The position numbers and the translations under genes were made by a program. Positions 52,523-62,755 of a stretch of 64,000 nt of DNA are shown here, in pieces (the first letter of the stretch is position 1; every line of letters starts with the position of its first letter). The stretch is from CABZJG01 sp965659715 (lineage in GTDB: Bacteria; Pseudomonadota; Alphaproteobacteria; Rhodobacterales; Rhodobacteraceae): contig CBFHXE010000001.1 of the NCBI GenBank assembly GCA_965659715.1, positions 1 through 64,000 of the forward strand. The letters are read 5' to 3'. Under the pieces are notes generated by a model. That model did no database searches and had not been told where the DNA came from. It saw nothing but the letters and a program-made list of their open reading frames with translations.

Positions 52523-53137
52523 GTCAAAATTTGATTTTTTTATTTTTTCCAATGTTTGGGTTGCTAAACTTCCATATGGATTTTGTGTAAAGTGAGTTTC
52601 TTTTGCCGGTTATTTTATAAAGCTAAAGAGTTTCTAGGGCGATTTTTCTGTACGCTTTCTATGAAACGAGACGGGTAGTCATCGATACAATGAGTATTGT
52701 CTAGTGGTGTATAACCACACAGCATTTTGTGCTTTAGCGACAGCATGTTGAGGGGATCTCTTTCTCCAAAGAGACACTAAGAGCTAATTCGAATTTGGAA
52801 TTTTGCCATCAGTATATGTGAGCCAGCCTTGAGAGGGGCCTAACATTTTTATGGTTCACTTTTAAAAGGCATGAATGAAGAATGTATTGCTTTGGTTAAA
52901 TTATCGGATTCTGGGCGTTAGCTGAAATTTTTTGCGAATCGCTTTGAGAATCAAAAATCGAAAGGTAATCGTAAGCTCTCTACGATGGTTACGCTTCTGC
53001 AAGCCATAGAGTAACTCAACCTAAAAAGTCGAAAGCCAAAATGGCCTCAATAGGTCACGTGGGGTTTAAGAACTTATTTGGATAGCGTCTCTCATTGCAT
53101 TTGCAAATGTTGGGAAAGCAAGAGCGTCGTTTTCAAG
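52523..53137. other. Gene-free stretch
   Basis: A/T-rich DNA without a credible protein frame on either strand. A small hairpin (GTGGT-GTATA-ACCAC near 52705) and scattered short frames are present, but none has a ribosome site and family match. It may hold old gene debris or the 5' regulatory region of an unrecognised transcript; I see nothing firmer. Confidence 0.4.
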
Positions 53138-53761
53138 CTACACAAGCGAAGTTACCCAAAGGATGGTAGCATCATCATCACTGCTCGAAATAACGTTATG
53201 TCCCATGCTGCCATCATAATAAGCGCTGTCCCCTCGGCGCATCTCAATGGGTTCATAAAATTCTGTATAGAGGGTTATAATTCCCGTTAAGACATATAGA
53301 AATTCTTCTCCATCATGCCGCACCCATTCGCCAAACTCTTCAAAGCTCCGCGCGCGTATTCGAGCCTGATATGGAAGCATCTTTTTTTGGGTTAGACCTT
53401 CACTCAGTAAATCGTGCTCGTACGTAGTTGTTGCGTGGGCTGTCCCCTGCCCGGCTTTCGTCACAATCAATCTACCGCTGACTTCATTCTTGCTTGGTGG
53501 CGTGAACAATTGGGGAATAGAAATTTCAAGTCCAACAGCCAGCTTTTTTAAAGCGTCATATGTTGGTGACATTTGCCCGTTTTCAATTTTTGATAATGTC
53601 GATCTGGCAAGCCCGGCTTGTTGCGCGGCTTGCTCCAATGTCCAGTTTCGTGCTTTGCGCAAGCTGCGCACACGAAAACCAAGGTTCAGCGGTTCGGCGC
53701 TTTCTTGCATTCCGCCTTCGCGGGCAATTTTAATTAAAGATTTTGGACCTTTGGACGGCAT
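53138..53761 (-). CDS. XRE family regulator with C-terminal cupin domain
   Basis: A 207-residue regulator. An XRE HTH occupies residues 28-85 (VRSLRKARNWTLEQAAQQAG, LARSTLSKIENGQMSP). A cupin_2 domain follows from about 130, with GEWVRHDGEEFLYVLTGI and MRRGDSAYYDGSMGHNV. Relatives such as PuuR sense small metabolites and repress amine or amino acid catabolism. It is divergent from the broken acyl-CoA ligase gene and may once have regulated it. Confidence 0.88.
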   Translation of the reverse strand: MPSKGPKSLIKIAREGGMQESAEPLNLGFRVRSLRKARNWTLEQAAQQAGLARSTLSKIENGQMSPTYDALKKLAVGLEISIPQLFTPPSKNEVSGRLIVTKAGQGTAHATTTYEHDLLSEGLTQKKMLPYQARIRARSFEEFGEWVRHDGEEFLYVLTGIITLYTEFYEPIEMRRGDSAYYDGSMGHNVISSSDDDATILWVTSLV

Positions 53762-53825
53762 AAGTTAGGTATAAGGCTAGACTATCTTGCTTGCAACGTA
53801 GGTCATGGGGTTTCTGGATATCAAA

Positions 53826-55367
53826 ATGTAATCAGTTTTTGGAATTGGTGATCACCCACGTTGCCCTGCCTTCTTTAACTTGGCTGCATATGCATTGTCT
53901 TTTGCAGACGTAACTCCGAATAAGCCCGCTTTGTTAATGGTTAACTCACAAAAAGTTACAGAAACTTGGTCATATGAAGACCTTAGAAATGCGGTATTAT
54001 CAACTGCATATGGATTTCTAAAAAAGGGCCTATGCCCCAAAGATCGCATTTTGCTTCGCCTCGGGAACACTGTTGAGTTTCCAATTGCATATCTTGCGGG
54101 GATTGCCGTTGATTTGGTGCCAGTGCCCACGTAACCCCAACTGACAGAACGTGAAGTTGAAGCCATTATTTCAACAATCCAACCAAAGGCAATTTTAACT
54201 TCTGATGAAGCTCAATGCCCGGAACAAACAAATGCGGTTCAGATTTCCCAAAAAGAACTAAAGGAAATGCAAAAGGAACCTTTGGCTAATTTCACTTATG
54301 GCGATCCAAACCGCTTAGCTTATATCGTCTTTACCTCTGGAACATCTGCCCATCCAAATGCTGTAATGCATGCCCACAGGGCTATTTGGGCGCGGCAAAT
54401 GATGGTTCGTGACTGGTACCAGCTTAGCTCAAGCGACCGGCTATTGCATGCTGGGGCATTTAACTGGACATTTACACTCGGAACTGGGCTTTTAGACCCT
54501 TGGGCAATGGGCGCAACGGCTCTGGTTCCAGGGTCGACCTTAAGCTTTGAAGATATCCCAGAGTTGCTTGAGAAGTATGAGGTTTCTCTATTTGCGGCTG
54601 CTCCTGGGATTTATCGTAGCATCCTTAGAAACGCGCATACCTTAAATGCGCCTTGTTTAAGGCATGGTTTGTCTGCCGGGGAAAAATTACAACCCTCGGT
54701 CAGTAAAGCTTGGGAGGTCGCGACCGGAACCAAAATATATGAAGCTTTTGGAATGACAGAATGTTCAACTTTTATTTCGCATAATCCACAATTGAACTGC
54801 GCTGAGGACACAATTGGGAAACCCCAAACCGGGCGATCTGTGGCGATATTACCATTAGAAGGCGATGATCAACCCGTTGAATTGGGTGAAATTGGAATAA
54901 TATCTATTGATAGGAGTGATAGCGGTTTGATGCTTGGATATTTAGAGGGCCGGAAGTCGGACGGAGAAATTTATCGTGGAAATTGGTTTTTAACCGGCGA
55001 TATGGGCAAGATGGAAGCAGATGGAACCATCACATATCTAGGACGAAATGACGACATGATGAATGCAGGTGGTTTCAGGGTATCGCCCATTGAAGTTGAA
55101 GCAGTGCTGTTAACCCACCATGATATTTTATCAGTTGCAGTCAGCCAGATCGAAATCAAAAAAGATGTGATGGTTATTGCGGCGTTCTGTACAGCAAAGT
55201 GTGATCTAAATGAAGATGAATTGAAGGCGTTTGCATCGAACCGGCTTGCACGATACAAGCAACCAAGAGCGTATTTCCAATGTGAAAGGCTTCCCTACGG
55301 ACCAAATGGCAAGCTTCTTCGCCGTCAATTAACCCAATTACTAGGACCCTCTAATGATCAGGCTTGA
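53826..55367 (+). pseudogene. AMP-binding acyl-CoA ligase with two in-frame TAA codons
   Basis: One frame runs from ATG 53826 to 55367 but contains TAA at 53829-53831 (codon 2) and TAA at 54132-54134 (codon 103). The rest is well preserved: an N-terminal PAFFNLAAYALSFADVTP, the AMP-binding FTSGTSAHPNAVMH, YEAFGMTE, FLTGDMGKM, GRNDDMMNAGGFRVSPIEVE and the catalytic-Lys region YGPNGKLLRR. The second stop interrupts VPVPT-stop-PQLTEREV, where a serine (TCA) would be usual. Closest relatives activate aromatic or short-chain acids as CoA esters. The tail overlaps the next gene by 14 bases. Confidence 0.85.
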
Positions 55368-56019
55368 TATATTTTCTGATCCTGTGTGCCCATGGTGTTT
55401 TATTGGAAAGCACAATCTTTTTGTGGCGCTCAGTGACTTTGATGAGGAACTGTTTTCCATTGAATGGCACCCGTTTCAACTCAATCCGGATATGCCCGAA
55501 GGCGGCATGGATCGCCGCGAATATCTCGAGGCTAAATTTGGCGGCAAAGAGGGGGCAATTCAAGCCTATTTACCCGTCGTTGAGCATGCTAAATCCTCAG
55601 GTTTAACCATCAATTTAGAAGCCATTACAAAAACACCTAACACGCTTAAGGCTCAGTGTTTAATCCACTGGGCTAAATTGGAAGGCTGTCAGAATGAGAT
55701 GGTCCAAGCCTTGTTTGAAGCCTACTTCTGTCATGGACAAGATATTGGTGATACCGCGATCTTGATCGATATTGCCGCTGAAACTGGGATGAATGCTGAT
55801 GTGGTCAAACGATTGTTTACCTCTTGCCAAGATAAATTGGAAATACAAGAAAGGGACGCGTCGGCGCGAGATATGGGTGTTGATGCTGTGCCAACCTTTA
55901 TTGTCGCCGGACAGCATGTTGTCAGCGGCGCTCAATCGGTTGAATTATGGCGGTCCGTTATTGAGGATATTCAAAAACAACTTGGATCCGAAAGTGCCGC
56001 CATTGGCAAATTTGGTTGA
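55354..56019 (+). CDS. DsbA family (FrnE-like) oxidoreductase
   Basis: A 221-residue thioredoxin-fold protein with the redox CxxC as Cys12-Cys15 in SDPVCPWCFIGK, EWHPFQLNPDMPEGGMDR near 39 and the cis-Pro loop DAVPTFIVAG near 178. There is no signal peptide, as in cytoplasmic FrnE/2-hydroxychromene isomerase-type proteins. The partner is unknown. It overlaps the acyl-CoA ligase frame by 14 bases, so its translation may depend on that broken upstream gene. Confidence 0.88.
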   Translation: MIRLDIFSDPVCPWCFIGKHNLFVALSDFDEELFSIEWHPFQLNPDMPEGGMDRREYLEAKFGGKEGAIQAYLPVVEHAKSSGLTINLEAITKTPNTLKAQCLIHWAKLEGCQNEMVQALFEAYFCHGQDIGDTAILIDIAAETGMNADVVKRLFTSCQDKLEIQERDASARDMGVDAVPTFIVAGQHVVSGAQSVELWRSVIEDIQKQLGSESAAIGKFG

Positions 56020-56163
56020 GTCGACTGGTGGCGCAGGTTTATTGCGGATTTTAAATTGATATAATCTTAACTCAAAAGTATACCGTTGCATACAGGGTTG
56101 CATAACCCTCAAAATGCTCTAAGAAACGCGAACAATTGAAACACAATATAAGGATAAGGCACT

Positions 56164-57378
56164 ATGAGTAGGATAAAGGTCGATAATCCAGTCGTCGAAC
56201 TTGACGGCGATGAAATGACCAGAATTATCTGGGATTTCATCAAGCAAAAACTTATTCTGCCGTATCTTGATGTAGATTTATTGTACTATGATTTAGGCAT
56301 AGAGGAACGTGACCGCACCAATGATCAAATTACTATTGATGCTGCTGAGAAAATAAAAGAAGTCGGCGTGGGTGTTAAGTGCGCAACAATTACCCCTGAT
56401 GAAGCCAGAGTAGAAGAATTCGGCCTCAAAAAAATGTGGCGTTCGCCTAACGGAACCATTCGTAACATTTTAGGCGGTGTTGTGTTTCGTCAGCCAATTA
56501 TCTGTTCAAATGTCCCGCGGCTTGTACCCGGTTGGACCCGGCCTATCGTTATTGGTCGGCACGCCTTTGGGGATCAATATCGCGCCACCGATATGAAATT
56601 CCCTGGTCCCGGAACCCTTTCGATGAAGTTTGTCGGCGAAGACGGTGAGGTGGTTGAGCATGAAGTATTTAAAGCGCCGTCATCGGGCGTTTTCATGTCA
56701 ATGTATAATCTTGACAATTCGATCATCGACTTTGCTCGTGCCTCAATGAACTATGGGCTTAACCTTGGCTGGCCAGTATACCTGTCGACTAAAAATACCA
56801 TTATGAAACAATATGATGGACGCTTCATGGAGCTTTTCCAGACGGTTTATGAAGAAGAGTTTGAAGATAAGTTTAAAGCCAAAGGTATTCATTACGAGCA
56901 TCGCTTAATCGATGACATGGTTGCCTGCGCGATGAAATGGAATGGCGGTTTTGTTTGGGCTTGTAAAAACTATGATGGCGATGTGCAGTCGGACACAGTT
57001 GCCCAAGGATTTGGCTCTTTGGGATTGATGACATCCCAGCTCATGACGCCAGATGGAAAGATTGTAGAAGCAGAGGCAGCCCACGGAACGGTAACCCGCC
57101 ACTATCGGCAGCACCAGAAAGGTGAGGCCACCTCTACGAACTCAATTGCCTCTATCTTTGCTTGGACTGGTGGGTTGAAGCACCGCGCAAAACTTGATGA
57201 AAATGCTCCACTTTTGAAATTTGCGAGCACCTTGGAAGAGGTGATCGTTAAAACTGTGGAAAGCGGTGATATGACTAAAGACCTCGCTCTATTGGTGGGA
57301 CCTGACCAGAAATGGTTAAGCACCATAGGCTTTCTTGAAAAAGTTGATGAAAACCTAAATGCCGCCTTGGTGGGCTGA
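56164..57378 (+). CDS. icd: NADP-dependent isocitrate dehydrogenase
   Basis: A 404-residue IDH of the eukaryote-like subfamily common in alphaproteobacteria. It starts KVDNPVVELDGDEMTRIIW and has KKMWRSPNGTIRNILGG near 88, RPIVIGRHAFGDQYRATD near 127, DDMVACAMKW near 246 and AHGTVTRHYR near 303. It oxidises isocitrate to 2-oxoglutarate in the TCA cycle. AAGG precedes the ATG by seven bases. A small hairpin (56094-56109) lies in the leader. Confidence 0.96.
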   Translation: MSRIKVDNPVVELDGDEMTRIIWDFIKQKLILPYLDVDLLYYDLGIEERDRTNDQITIDAAEKIKEVGVGVKCATITPDEARVEEFGLKKMWRSPNGTIRNILGGVVFRQPIICSNVPRLVPGWTRPIVIGRHAFGDQYRATDMKFPGPGTLSMKFVGEDGEVVEHEVFKAPSSGVFMSMYNLDNSIIDFARASMNYGLNLGWPVYLSTKNTIMKQYDGRFMELFQTVYEEEFEDKFKAKGIHYEHRLIDDMVACAMKWNGGFVWACKNYDGDVQSDTVAQGFGSLGLMTSQLMTPDGKIVEAEAAHGTVTRHYRQHQKGEATSTNSIASIFAWTGGLKHRAKLDENAPLLKFASTLEEVIVKTVESGDMTKDLALLVGPDQKWLSTIGFLEKVDENLNAALVG

Positions 57379-57390
57379 ATATAAAAACAA

Positions 57391-57420
57391 TTTAGCGCGG
57401 ATAGTTTTATTCGCGCTAAA
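57391..57420. terminator. Bidirectional hairpin between icd and the glutamine amidotransferase gene
   Basis: A 9-bp perfect stem TTTAGCGCG / CGCGCTAAA closes a 12-base A/T-rich loop. It lies 12 bases after the icd stop and 12 bases before the convergent gene end; the A/T ends of the stem can supply the U-tract in either direction. Confidence 0.65.
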
Positions 57421-57432
57421 TAAGCTTCTGAA

Positions 57433-58176
57433 TTAATACATTTTTTTGTCAAAAATACAAAACAAATTTCTTTCCATTCTTGTCCATCCGTTGTGATTTT
57501 CATCAAAGGGTTCCGACACTATCGCCCAACTGTCGTTTCGCTTATAGTTTCGGTAATATATCGACGGGGCCCAGCGGTCAGATGCATACCGCACAGCATA
57601 GAGCTTTTTGCCGTCTGAAAAGGCAATAGAAAGTCGCAGATGCGGCGTGACAGGCGATAGCTGTTCAAAAGATTTAACCCTTTCGAATATAGCCCGTTTT
57701 GGATTTTCGTCCAGCCCCTTCCCCAAAGCGTTTAGAAAAAAAGCCTCGCTATCGGTTGCACCTTTGCGGTGCTTATAAAGCGTATCCGGGATCAACATGT
57801 CTGCCTTTTTTCGCACCTGTTCAAATCCGCCGATTAATCCATTGTGCATAAAGCTCCAATTATCTACCACAAAGGGATGACTATTATTTCGACTAACTGC
57901 AGTTCCTGTAGACGCACGTACATGAGCAAGAAAGAGATGGGATTGAACTTGATTTGCAACAGATTTGAGGTTCACATCCGACCACGCTGGATGCACGTCT
58001 TTATAAAGTCCTGGTTCGAAACGTTTACCATACCAAGCAATGCCAAAACCATCACCGTTTAAGCGTGCCTTACCTTCATCTGCCGCCCTACTTTGCTCAA
58101 TTAAAGAATGCTCTGGAGCGCTTAGAATATCAGACAAATAGATTGGGGCACCGATATAACCTGCCCAGCGACACAT
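57433..58176 (-). CDS. Class II glutamine amidotransferase (YafJ/EgtC-like)
   Basis: A 247-residue Ntn-type amidotransferase whose Cys2 (MCRWAGYIG) becomes the catalytic N-terminal nucleophile. It has LNGDGFGIAWYG near 40, LAHVRASTGTAVSRNNSHPF near 83 and NWSFMHNGLIGGF near 106. The acceptor substrate is unknown. It follows the DUF6356 gene directly (1 base) on the same strand, so they are co-transcribed. Confidence 0.9.
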   Translation of the reverse strand: MCRWAGYIGAPIYLSDILSAPEHSLIEQSRAADEGKARLNGDGFGIAWYGKRFEPGLYKDVHPAWSDVNLKSVANQVQSHLFLAHVRASTGTAVSRNNSHPFVVDNWSFMHNGLIGGFEQVRKKADMLIPDTLYKHRKGATDSEAFFLNALGKGLDENPKRAIFERVKSFEQLSPVTPHLRLSIAFSDGKKLYAVRYASDRWAPSIYYRNYKRNDSWAIVSEPFDENHNGWTRMERNLFCIFDKKMY

Positions 58177-58383
58177 TTACTGTCCCCGATTGTGGGTTTT
58201 GTTAAAAAGATCGGCGATGATTGAACTCGCAGTTTTTTCAAGAAAAGCAGCAATAACGGCATGAATTAGCGCTGCAAAAGCGGCGAGAAACAGAAGGCTT
58301 GAAAATCTCAAAGCAAATAGAGCGTGTTCAAAATATGTTTCGTCGACACTTTGCGGATGATTGATGAACAGTTTTTTATACAT
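58177..58383 (-). CDS. DUF6356 family small membrane protein
   Basis: A 68-residue protein with KLFINHPQSVDETYFEHALFA at the N-terminus and one hydrophobic helix (SSLLFLAAFAALIHAVIAAF), the form of DUF6356 proteins of Rhodobacterales. GGAGAT precedes the ATG. The function is unknown. It is the first gene of the unit with the amidotransferase and divergent from the Lrp regulator. Confidence 0.82.
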   Translation of the reverse strand: MYKKLFINHPQSVDETYFEHALFALRFSSLLFLAAFAALIHAVIAAFLEKTASSIIADLFNKTHNRGQ

Positions 58384-58497
58384 TTTTATCTCCTTCTACA
58401 TGAGGAGATTTATAAAAATATATATTGTAAAATAGTTCCCAATTATTGCATGTTGGCGATTTTTTATGGGAATTTATCCCGAAAGGTAGGATTTATA

Positions 58498-58962
58498 GTG
58501 GAAATAGATACATTTGATAGAAAAATTCTGCAGTATATTCAAAAAGACTGCAGTATGTCGATTGAGAGCCTTGGCGAGCAGGTCGGACTGTCTAGAAATG
58601 CCGTGTGGCGCCGCGTCAAGGCGCTTGAAGAACATGGCTATATCAAAAGCAAAGTAGCTATTATAGATCCGCAAAAACTCGGTCTGGAATTGCAGGTTTT
58701 TGTGCAAATTAGAACCAGCGAACATAACCTTGCGTGGCGAAAACGACTAGCGCAAACAGTACAAGCCTTGCCTCAGATACAATTTGTTCACCGTATGACC
58801 GGAGATCTTGACTATCTCATCATGGCCCGAGTGGCCAATATGGCTGAATATGACCAACTGTATCAGCGTTTAACTGAAAATGTACAAATGTCTGACGTAT
58901 CTGCAAGCTTTGTAATGGAGAGCCTAAAGGAAACAACGGAAATTCCGGTCTCTTTGCTCTAG
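58498..58962 (+). CDS. Lrp/AsnC family transcriptional regulator
   Basis: A 154-residue regulator with an N-terminal HTH (EIDTFDRKILQYIQKDC, LGEQVGLSRNAVWRRVKALEE) and a C-terminal RAM ligand-binding domain (HRMTGDLDYLIMARVANMAEY near 98). GTG 58498 with an AGG eight bases upstream gives a normal Lrp length; the frame to 58324 adds residues antisense to the DUF6356 gene. The target may be the divergent operon, but this is a guess. Confidence 0.9.
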   Translation: MEIDTFDRKILQYIQKDCSMSIESLGEQVGLSRNAVWRRVKALEEHGYIKSKVAIIDPQKLGLELQVFVQIRTSEHNLAWRKRLAQTVQALPQIQFVHRMTGDLDYLIMARVANMAEYDQLYQRLTENVQMSDVSASFVMESLKETTEIPVSLL

Positions 58963-58963
58963 A

Positions 58964-58994
58964 GCAAAAAAATGGGGGGCATAAGCCCCCCTTT
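58964..58994. terminator. Bidirectional terminator between lrp-type gene and nrdJ
   Basis: A 7-bp stem GGGGGGC / GCCCCCC with a 4-base loop is flanked by an A-run on the left and TTT on the right. On the minus strand it ends in a T-run of seven, so it should stop nrdJ transcription well; in the plus direction it is weaker. Confidence 0.75.
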
Positions 58995-59104
58995 GAAAGT
59001 CTCGCCGTTCAAGCTCATCATTATACCGCTCGATTTATGTTTATGCCTGCGGCCTGAACGTCGTCAGGGGTGAGCGCACCCTCCCCGTGTCTCTGTTTTT
59101 TCCT

Positions 59105-62100
59105 TTAACTACATCCTGAGGTCGCCCCGCAGGTATTGCATTTCATACAAGTTCCATTGCGGACCAAAGTGTAATTTCCACAATCTCCACACGGATCGCC
59201 TTCATACCCTTGCATCTTGGCTTTGGTACGCGCATCCATTGAAGTTGCTGTTGCAGTTGCTATTGTCGCCACCTCAGCTGCTTGTTGTGGAACATCCGCA
59301 ACAACTGCTGCTGTTTCTGACATGGCTAAATTACCGCTTGTTTGACCGCCTTGAAGAACTACCAATTCACGCGGAAGGCGTTTTCTGAGATATCCTGAAG
59401 AGCTTATTTGTTTGAGTACTTCCAAAGACTTAGAGGCATTGTCTTCACTAAGCTCTTTAACATTTCTGATGCCTTCATCTTGTCCGCGACCCAAATCATC
59501 AAAGGCAGCACCCTCGGGCTTTACGTGGGCCAAATCGGTTCTATCAAGATAGCTCACCGCCAGTTCGCGGAAAATATAGTCAAGAATTGACGTTGCATTT
59601 TTAATACTATCGTTGCCCTGAACCATGCCCGCAGGTTCAAACTTAGTAAAAGTAAACGCGTCCACAAATTCCTCTAAGGGCACGCCGTACTGCAGGCCAA
59701 CTGAGACTGCGATGGCGAAATTGTTCATCATGGCGCGGAAACCAGCACCTTCTTTGTGCATATCGATGAAAATTTCACCGAGCGTACCATCTGAATATTC
59801 ACCGGTGCGTAAATAGACTTTATGGCCTCCGACTATTGCCTTTTGAGTATAGCCTTTACGGCGTTCCGGCATTTTTTCTCGATGAGATTTCACGATTTCT
59901 TTGACAACAACTTTCTCTACGATCTTTTCAGCAAGAACAGCCGCTTTTTCCTGCGCGCTGCCGCTTTCAAGAATTTCAGCAGCCTCGTCGTCATCCTCAA
60001 CCAATGCAGCCGCCAATGGCTGCGACAGTTTTGAGCCATCCCTATAAAGTGCATTGGCTTTTACACCGAGCGACCAGCTAAGTTCATATGCCTTTTGGCA
60101 ATCTTCGATGGTTGCGTCGTTTGGCATATTTATGGTCTTGGAAATGGCGCCTGATATGAAAGACTGGGCGGCGGCCATCATATAAATATGACTGTTAACA
60201 CTTAGATAACGTTTGCCCTTTTTGCCGCAGGGGTTGGCGCAATCAAAGATATGATAATGTTCTGCGCTCAAATGTGGCGCACCTTCTAGGGTCATGGTCC
60301 CGCAAACATGATCGTTCGCAAGATCAATATCCTTTTTACTAAACCCGAGATGGCGCAATAGATCAAAGCTAGGGTCGTTTAGCTTTTCTGCCGGAATACC
60401 AAGAACGCCGGTGCAGAATTCTGCGCCAAGGGTCCATTGATTGAACACAAATCTGATATCAAAAGCCGATTCTAAAGCGGCTTCAATCTTTTCAATTTCA
60501 GCAGGCCCAAAACCATGCCCGATAAGACTGGTGTGATTGATACCTGGGGCATTTCCAAGCGATCCATGGCCCACTGCATAAGAAATAATTTCTTCTATGT
60601 GGGCGCTTCCATAGCCAAGTTTTTCCAATGCCGCGGGCACTGAGCGATTGATGATTTTGAAGTATCCACCACCAGCAAGCTTTTTGAACTTTACCAGTGC
60701 AAAGTCTGGTTCAATTCCGGTGGTGTCACAGTCCATGACCAATCCGATAGTCCCGGTTGGCGCAATGACAGAGGTTTGTGCATTCCGATACCCATGCCTT
60801 TCCCCTTCCGCTAGTGCATTATTCCAGCTGGATTGCGCAAGCATTACCAAATCTTGGTCAGGGCAGTTTTTGCAATCGAGTGGAACTGGCTTGATGGCCA
60901 AGTCTTCATAGCCGGTGGATTTGCCAAAAGCTGCGTTTCGATGGTTGCGAATAACGCGTAACATATGCTCAGCGTTGTTGTCATACTTTGGAAAAGGTCC
61001 TAACTCACGCGCCATTTCAGCACTTGTTGCATAGGATGCCCCGGTCATTATGGCTGTTAAAGCTCCACAAAGCGCTCGGCCTTCATCGCTATCGTACCCA
61101 AAGCCCATGTTCATCAGCAATCCGCCGATATTAGCATAGCCAAGACCTAACGTTCTAAAATCATAAGAGCGCTGTGCAATTTCTTTGGATGGAAACTGCG
61201 CCATAAGAACCGAAACTTCTAAGGTTATGGTCCAAAGCCTTGTCGCGTGAATATAGTCATCTGCTTGGAATTTTCCGTCTTTCAAAAAGCTCAGCAAATT
61301 CATGGAAGCCAGGTTACAAGCGGTATCGTCGAGGAACATATATTCAGAGCACGGGTTTGATCCTCTGATCTCGCCATCCTTTGGGCAGGTATGCCATGCG
61401 TTGACCGTGTCATGATATTGAATACCTGGATCGGCACAGGCCCAGGCGGCATGCCCGACATCTTCCCAGAGCTTTCTGGCTTTTATGGTCTTAGCGACAG
61501 AACCGTCCGTGCGTCTAATAAGTTCCCAATCTTCATCTGCTTCAACGGCCTTTAAAAAGGCATCTGTGACCCGTATTGAGTTGTTAGAATTCTGTCCAGA
61601 TACGGAAGCATAGGCTTCGCTATCCCAGTCTGTATCATATGTTGGGAATTCAATGCTGTCATATCCTTGCTTCGCGTAGTCCAATACTCGTTTTACATAA
61701 GTCTCTGGTATTGCGACCTTTTTTGCACCTCTTATAGCTGCTTTCAAAGAAGGGTTTTTGCTTGGATTTACGGAATCTTCGCTGCTTCCATCCCAGGCTC
61801 GAATGGCAGCAAAAATCTCGTTTAGTTTTTCTTCATGCATTTTGCTGCCCGCGACGATGCTGGCAACCTTTTGCTCTTCTTTAACCTTCCAGTTGATAAA
61901 GCTTTCGATATCTGGGTGGTCTGCATCGCAGATGACCATTTTGGCGGCGCGTCTTGTTGTCCCACCAGATTTAATTGCGCCCGCAGCACGGTCGCCAATT
62001 TTCAAAAACCCCATCAGGCCAGATGATTTGCCACCACCTGATAGCGGTTCGCCGTCTCCACGAAGTGAGCTAAAGTTAGTGCCTGTCCCGGATCCATACT

Positions 62101-62755
62101 TAAAGAGCCGTGCTTCGCGCACCCAAAGATCCATAATGCCTCCCTCGTTGACGAGATCATCGGTTACAGATTGGATAAAGCAGGCATGGGGTTGTGGGTG
62201 TTCATATGCAGATTTTGACTTCACCAGCTTTCCAGATTTGAAATCTACATAGTGATGTCCCTGACTAGGGCCATCAATGCCATAAGCCCAGTGGAGCCCC
62301 GTGTTAAACCACTGTGGGCTGTTTGGTGCGGCCCTTTGGGTCGCTAGCATATACCGCATTTCGTCATAATAGGCTTGTGCATCTTCGGCGGTGCTAAAGT
62401 AACCGCCTTTCCATCCCCAATATGCCCAAGCACCAGCCAAGCGGTCAAAAACCTGCTTTGCAGAGGTTTCGCCTGTTATCGCTGTCTCGTCGGTAGAAGC
62501 TTGTGAGCGCCACAGGAATTCTGGGACATTCTTCTCTTTAATCTTTTTGAGGCTTTCGGGCACTCCGGCTTTACGGAAATACTTTTGGGCAATCACATCG
62601 CTTGCCACTTGAGACCAAGACGACGGAACTTCCACATCGGCAAGATGAAAAACCACTGTTCCATCTGGATTTCTTATTTCAGAGGAGGTTTTTATAAAAT
62701 CAATGTCGGAATAGGCATCCTGCCCGGCTTTCGTGAATTTTCTTTCAATTTTCAT
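59105..62755 (-). CDS. nrdJ: Adenosylcobalamin-dependent (class II) ribonucleotide reductase
   Basis: A 1216-residue NrdJ. The catalytic barrel includes SGTGTNFSSLRG near 207, the radical-site motif NPCSEYMFLDDTACNLASMN near 463-482 and SVIAPTGTIGLVMDCDTTGI near 662. The C-terminus carries the Cys-rich tail CGDCGNYTLVRNGTCMKCNT used to re-reduce the active site. It makes deoxynucleotides without oxygen dependence, using coenzyme B12, which the cob cluster of this window supplies. No nrdAB or nrdDG is seen in the window. Confidence 0.95.
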   Translation of the reverse strand: MKIERKFTKAGQDAYSDIDFIKTSSEIRNPDGTVVFHLADVEVPSSWSQVASDVIAQKYFRKAGVPESLKKIKEKNVPEFLWRSQASTDETAITGETSAKQVFDRLAGAWAYWGWKGGYFSTAEDAQAYYDEMRYMLATQRAAPNSPQWFNTGLHWAYGIDGPSQGHHYVDFKSGKLVKSKSAYEHPQPHACFIQSVTDDLVNEGGIMDLWVREARLFKYGSGTGTNFSSLRGDGEPLSGGGKSSGLMGFLKIGDRAAGAIKSGGTTRRAAKMVICDADHPDIESFINWKVKEEQKVASIVAGSKMHEEKLNEIFAAIRAWDGSSEDSVNPSKNPSLKAAIRGAKKVAIPETYVKRVLDYAKQGYDSIEFPTYDTDWDSEAYASVSGQNSNNSIRVTDAFLKAVEADEDWELIRRTDGSVAKTIKARKLWEDVGHAAWACADPGIQYHDTVNAWHTCPKDGEIRGSNPCSEYMFLDDTACNLASMNLLSFLKDGKFQADDYIHATRLWTITLEVSVLMAQFPSKEIAQRSYDFRTLGLGYANIGGLLMNMGFGYDSDEGRALCGALTAIMTGASYATSAEMARELGPFPKYDNNAEHMLRVIRNHRNAAFGKSTGYEDLAIKPVPLDCKNCPDQDLVMLAQSSWNNALAEGERHGYRNAQTSVIAPTGTIGLVMDCDTTGIEPDFALVKFKKLAGGGYFKIINRSVPAALEKLGYGSAHIEEIISYAVGHGSLGNAPGINHTSLIGHGFGPAEIEKIEAALESAFDIRFVFNQWTLGAEFCTGVLGIPAEKLNDPSFDLLRHLGFSKKDIDLANDHVCGTMTLEGAPHLSAEHYHIFDCANPCGKKGKRYLSVNSHIYMMAAAQSFISGAISKTINMPNDATIEDCQKAYELSWSLGVKANALYRDGSKLSQPLAAALVEDDDEAAEILESGSAQEKAAVLAEKIVEKVVVKEIVKSHREKMPERRKGYTQKAIVGGHKVYLRTGEYSDGTLGEIFIDMHKEGAGFRAMMNNFAIAVSVGLQYGVPLEEFVDAFTFTKFEPAGMVQGNDSIKNATSILDYIFRELAVSYLDRTDLAHVKPEGAAFDDLGRGQDEGIRNVKELSEDNASKSLEVLKQISSSGYLRKRLPRELVVLQGGQTSGNLAMSETAAVVADVPQQAAEVATIATATATSMDARTKAKMQGYEGDPCGDCGNYTLVRNGTCMKCNTCGATSGCS

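Noticed and set aside
58324..58497. N-terminal extension of the Lrp-type regulator
   Set aside because: The extra 58 residues are antisense to the DUF6356 gene start and are not found in Lrp proteins; GTG 58498 has a ribosome site.
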